Shown piece by piece: positions 62,151-64,000 of a stretch of DNA of 64,000 nucleotides. Source of the DNA: Anaerocolumna chitinilytica (GTDB lineage Bacteria; Bacillota; Clostridia; Lachnospirales; Lachnospiraceae); the NCBI RefSeq assembly GCF_014218355.1, contig NZ_AP023368.1, positions 2,360,001 through 2,424,000 on the forward strand, in the 5' to 3' direction. The notes beneath the pieces were generated by a model. That model had not been told where the DNA came from. It ran no database searches and saw only the letters and a program-made list of their open reading frames with translations. Numbering within the stretch: the stretch's first letter is position 1; the number at the start of each line of letters is the position of its first letter. The position numbers were made by a program, and so were the translations under genes.

Positions 62151-63836
62151 TTAGTTCTTCATAGTAATGGAATTGAGGATGAATTCACCCATTTTTTGAA
62201 TGGTACTTCCCTTACTGTTGTCTGAAACAACGATTTCAATTGAATATTTACCCAGATACAAGTCATAAATAGTCTGAGTTATTTTTTGACCGTCAATGGT
62301 TGCTGTATACTGGGTCTTTAACACTGGTCCGTTGTCTGATTGATAATCACTCTGGACATAGTTTTTTATGCTATAGCTAATTCCGGTATCCTTAAATATA
62401 CTGTCATACATAAGTTTTACAGAGTTTAAGGAATAAACTCCTTTTAACTCTTTTTTAGCACTAAAATAATTTGGTGCATAGGTGCTGTTTTTTTCGAAGG
62501 TAATGATAATATTAGAACTGTCTGTCGCATTATAAGCCATTGAGGCTTCTCCGTTTACCGTCTGGTCTGTTTCGATTTCCCAATTTGACGGAAGAAGATA
62601 AGAAATATTTTCATAGGTTTCCTGCTTTACGCTAAAAGGAGCCTTTCCAATGTAAGGGTTATATTGACTAAGGACAATAGCCTGATAAGTAAAAGTCTGA
62701 TTATTATAGGTCGCTGTTATAATAGCGGTACCAGGCTTAATACCTTTTACTTCACCATTCTCAGAAACGGAAGCTACTTGCGGGTTACTGGAGTTCCATT
62801 GAATGGCTTCAGGTGTCGGAGATGCTTCTGAAGAAGTATCGCTTAAAGACATTGTTATTTCACTATTGTCAGCTGAAGGAGTAACTGTTACATCAGGAGT
62901 TTCTGTCGGAGTTACCGTTACATCATGAGTATCTGTCGGAGTTACCGTTACATCAGGAGTTTCTGTAGGTGTTGCTGTAGGGGTAAGGGTGGGAGTTACT
63001 GTAATCACAGCAGGAGTTAGTACAGAACTTTCCCCAGCCTTTAACAGGAAGGAATATTCACTTATACCAGTTGGTTTTTTTACTGTAATTACGCAATTTA
63101 ACTTTTCGCCATCTACAAATGCTGTTATTGTTACCTTACCTTCTTTTAGTGCTGTAACTGTTCCATATATGGATACAGCTGCGATGGAACTGTTACTAGT
63201 TGACCATACAGCCCGGTATGATATACCGTTTATCTTAAGATTATAGTTCTGACCTTCTGTCAATGTAATTGTTTTTGTATTTATAGTTATTGGTTCCAGG
63301 ACTGTAACTTTACTGGAGAATTTTTTATTTCCAACCATTGCGGTAATTATTGCAGAACCTTTTGAAACACCGGTTACTGTACCGTATTTTGAAACTGTGG
63401 CAATCTTAACATTACTGGAACTCCAGGTAGGTTTCTTCGTTGTTCCGATAACCTCTAAGGAGCAGTTCTTTTTAGTGTTTAAGTTAAATGCTTTACTGCT
63501 GATAGACATTGGAATATATGAATTTACCTTGCAATTAAGCTTTTTGCCGCTAACATAAGCGGTTATCGTTGTTGTTCCTTCTGATTTAGCGGTTATTAAT
63601 CCGTTAGAATTAACTGTTGCAACCTTCGAATTCCCGGACGACCAGGTTACTTTCTTTGAGGTACCGGTGATTGCTATTGTCTTCGTTGAGTTAACAGGAA
63701 GGGAAATTTCAGTGTGACTGATTTTAATAGTTGCTGCTTCGGCAACAGCATTTATACCCGGGAATAGAAAGCTGCCATACATCGTGATTAATAACAAGAA
63801 TAAAATAGCAGACAGGAAACCCTTTAATTTTTTCAT
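62151..63836 (-). CDS. Surface protein with Big_2 repeats, Thr/Pro repeat linker and PsbP-like tail
   Basis: Start set at the ATG at 63836 after GGAGG; an upstream frame would add 17 non-signal residues. The 561-residue protein has a signal peptide (about 1-34), about four Big_2 domains (about 36-290, each with VTWSSGNSKVATVNSNG-like and ITAYVSGKKL-like strands), a Thr/Pro/Val linker made of 10-residue repeats, a fifth Big_2-like domain, and a C-terminal domain (about 400-561) that resembles PsbP/Mog1-type folds (NISYLLPSNWEIETD). No sortase motif. Probably wall- or polymer-associated. Confidence 0.85.
   Translation of the reverse strand: MKKLKGFLSAILFLLLITMYGSFLFPGINAVAEAATIKISHTEISLPVNSTKTIAITGTSKKVTWSSGNSKVATVNSNGLITAKSEGTTTITAYVSGKKLNCKVNSYIPMSISSKAFNLNTKKNCSLEVIGTTKKPTWSSSNVKIATVSKYGTVTGVSKGSAIITAMVGNKKFSSKVTVLEPITINTKTITLTEGQNYNLKINGISYRAVWSTSNSSIAAVSIYGTVTALKEGKVTITAFVDGEKLNCVITVKKPTGISEYSFLLKAGESSVLTPAVITVTPTLTPTATPTETPDVTVTPTDTHDVTVTPTETPDVTVTPSADNSEITMSLSDTSSEASPTPEAIQWNSSNPQVASVSENGEVKGIKPGTAIITATYNNQTFTYQAIVLSQYNPYIGKAPFSVKQETYENISYLLPSNWEIETDQTVNGEASMAYNATDSSNIIITFEKNSTYAPNYFSAKKELKGVYSLNSVKLMYDSIFKDTGISYSIKNYVQSDYQSDNGPVLKTQYTATIDGQKITQTIYDLYLGKYSIEIVVSDNSKGSTIQKMGEFILNSITMKN
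62891..62980. repeat. Tandem 30-bp repeat in the Big_2 protein gene
   Basis: Three units (62891, 62921, 62951), the first two nearly identical, encode TETPDVTVTP-type 10-residue units. Likely variable in number between strains. Confidence 0.85.
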
Positions 63837-63858
63837 ATATTCCTCCAATTGTAATTTA

Positions 63859-63891
63859 TAAATGTATTTGATACATTTACAATTCATTATA
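63859..63891 (-). promoter_or_regulatory. -10 box and operator palindrome of the Big_2 protein gene
   Basis: On the minus strand TATAAT (63891-63886) is followed directly by the perfect palindrome TAAATGTAT-CAA-ATACATTTA (63879-63859), within longer AATTGTAA/TTACAATT arms. No clear -35 box. The palindrome covers the likely start point, so repression is expected. The remaining 109 bp to the window end show no gene. Confidence 0.6.
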
Positions 63892-64000
63892 GGGGGGAGG
63901 ACTTATTAAATGCAATTTAGAAAAGCTGGAAATAAATTTAGAATTAACTGGAATCGACTAGGATATTAATAACCCAGGAAATTGTTGTTTTCATTGATAT

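Overview
The window looks like chromosome of an anaerobic, low-GC, carbohydrate-degrading Clostridia, most likely a Lachnospiraceae member of the Lachnoclostridium/Anaerocolumna type. Pointers are the AT-rich codon use, strong AGGAGG-type ribosome binding sites, YesM/YesN-type two-component regulation of sugar import, many secreted or surface glycan enzymes with Big_2 and CBM domains, and Ku/LigD. I saw no tRNA, rRNA, CRISPR array, prophage or intact transposase. The genus is an inference.

Layout. 1-6.8 kb: glycan-degradation block: the 3' part of a GH38-like gene cut by the window edge, a GntR/UTRA regulator, a GH3 glycosidase with a PA14 insert, and a secreted GH18 enzyme with CBM32. 6.9-11.4 kb: small and poorly known genes (zinc-ribbon membrane protein, alpha/beta hydrolase, 90-aa protein, two-helix membrane protein) and a membrane diguanylate cyclase. 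11.5-18.0 kb: Ldh-family dehydrogenase, arylsulfotransferase-like protein, P1/S58 peptidase, MsrB, MFS transporter and a DUF4177 protein. 18.2-21.1 kb: surface GH18 chitinase with two Big_2 domains and a GH43-like protein. 21.1-25.4 kb: a MarR repressor with a heterodimeric ABC exporter. 25.6-28.4 kb: zinc-ribbon repeat protein, GNAT and hexapeptide acetyltransferases.

28.6-41.2 kb is a nutrient sensing and uptake locus: YesM-type kinase, YesN-type regulator, a membrane-anchored solute-binding protein without a lipobox, then a family-5 solute-binding lipoprotein, two Opp/Dpp-type permeases, two ATPases and a further family-1 solute-binding lipoprotein. Structured RNA hairpins lie between several genes. 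41.5-42.7 kb holds a membrane protein/XRE regulator pair and an NTF2-like protein; 42.9-46.1 kb holds ku-ligD (bacterial end joining); 46.4-48.5 kb holds a transsulfuration pair; 48.5-51.3 kb has a WYL regulator divergent from a GyrI-like gene, then a lipoprotein.

51.5-62.0 kb is a second glycan locus: a GntR-LacI hybrid regulator, a GH38 alpha-mannosidase, a family-1 sugar ABC importer (binding protein plus two permeases, no ATPase, so it presumably shares an MsmX-like ATPase elsewhere) and a GxGYxYP-family secreted protein. Matching palindromes directly downstream of the -10 boxes of the regulator and of the mannosidase gene suggest one repressor controls both. The window ends with a Big_2 surface protein on the minus strand. 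The two glycan loci both carry GH38-type enzymes, and with the GH18, GH3 and GH43 genes they point to use of mannose-containing or glycoprotein-type glycans; the exact substrate is not readable from sequence.

Most promising for follow-up: the solute-binding protein fused operonically to a two-component system, the tandem-operator regulon of the mannosidase locus, a direct-repeat array before the GxGYxYP gene, a promoter duplicated before the small membrane protein and the diguanylate cyclase, and an intergenic repeat element inside the oligopeptide-type ABC operon.
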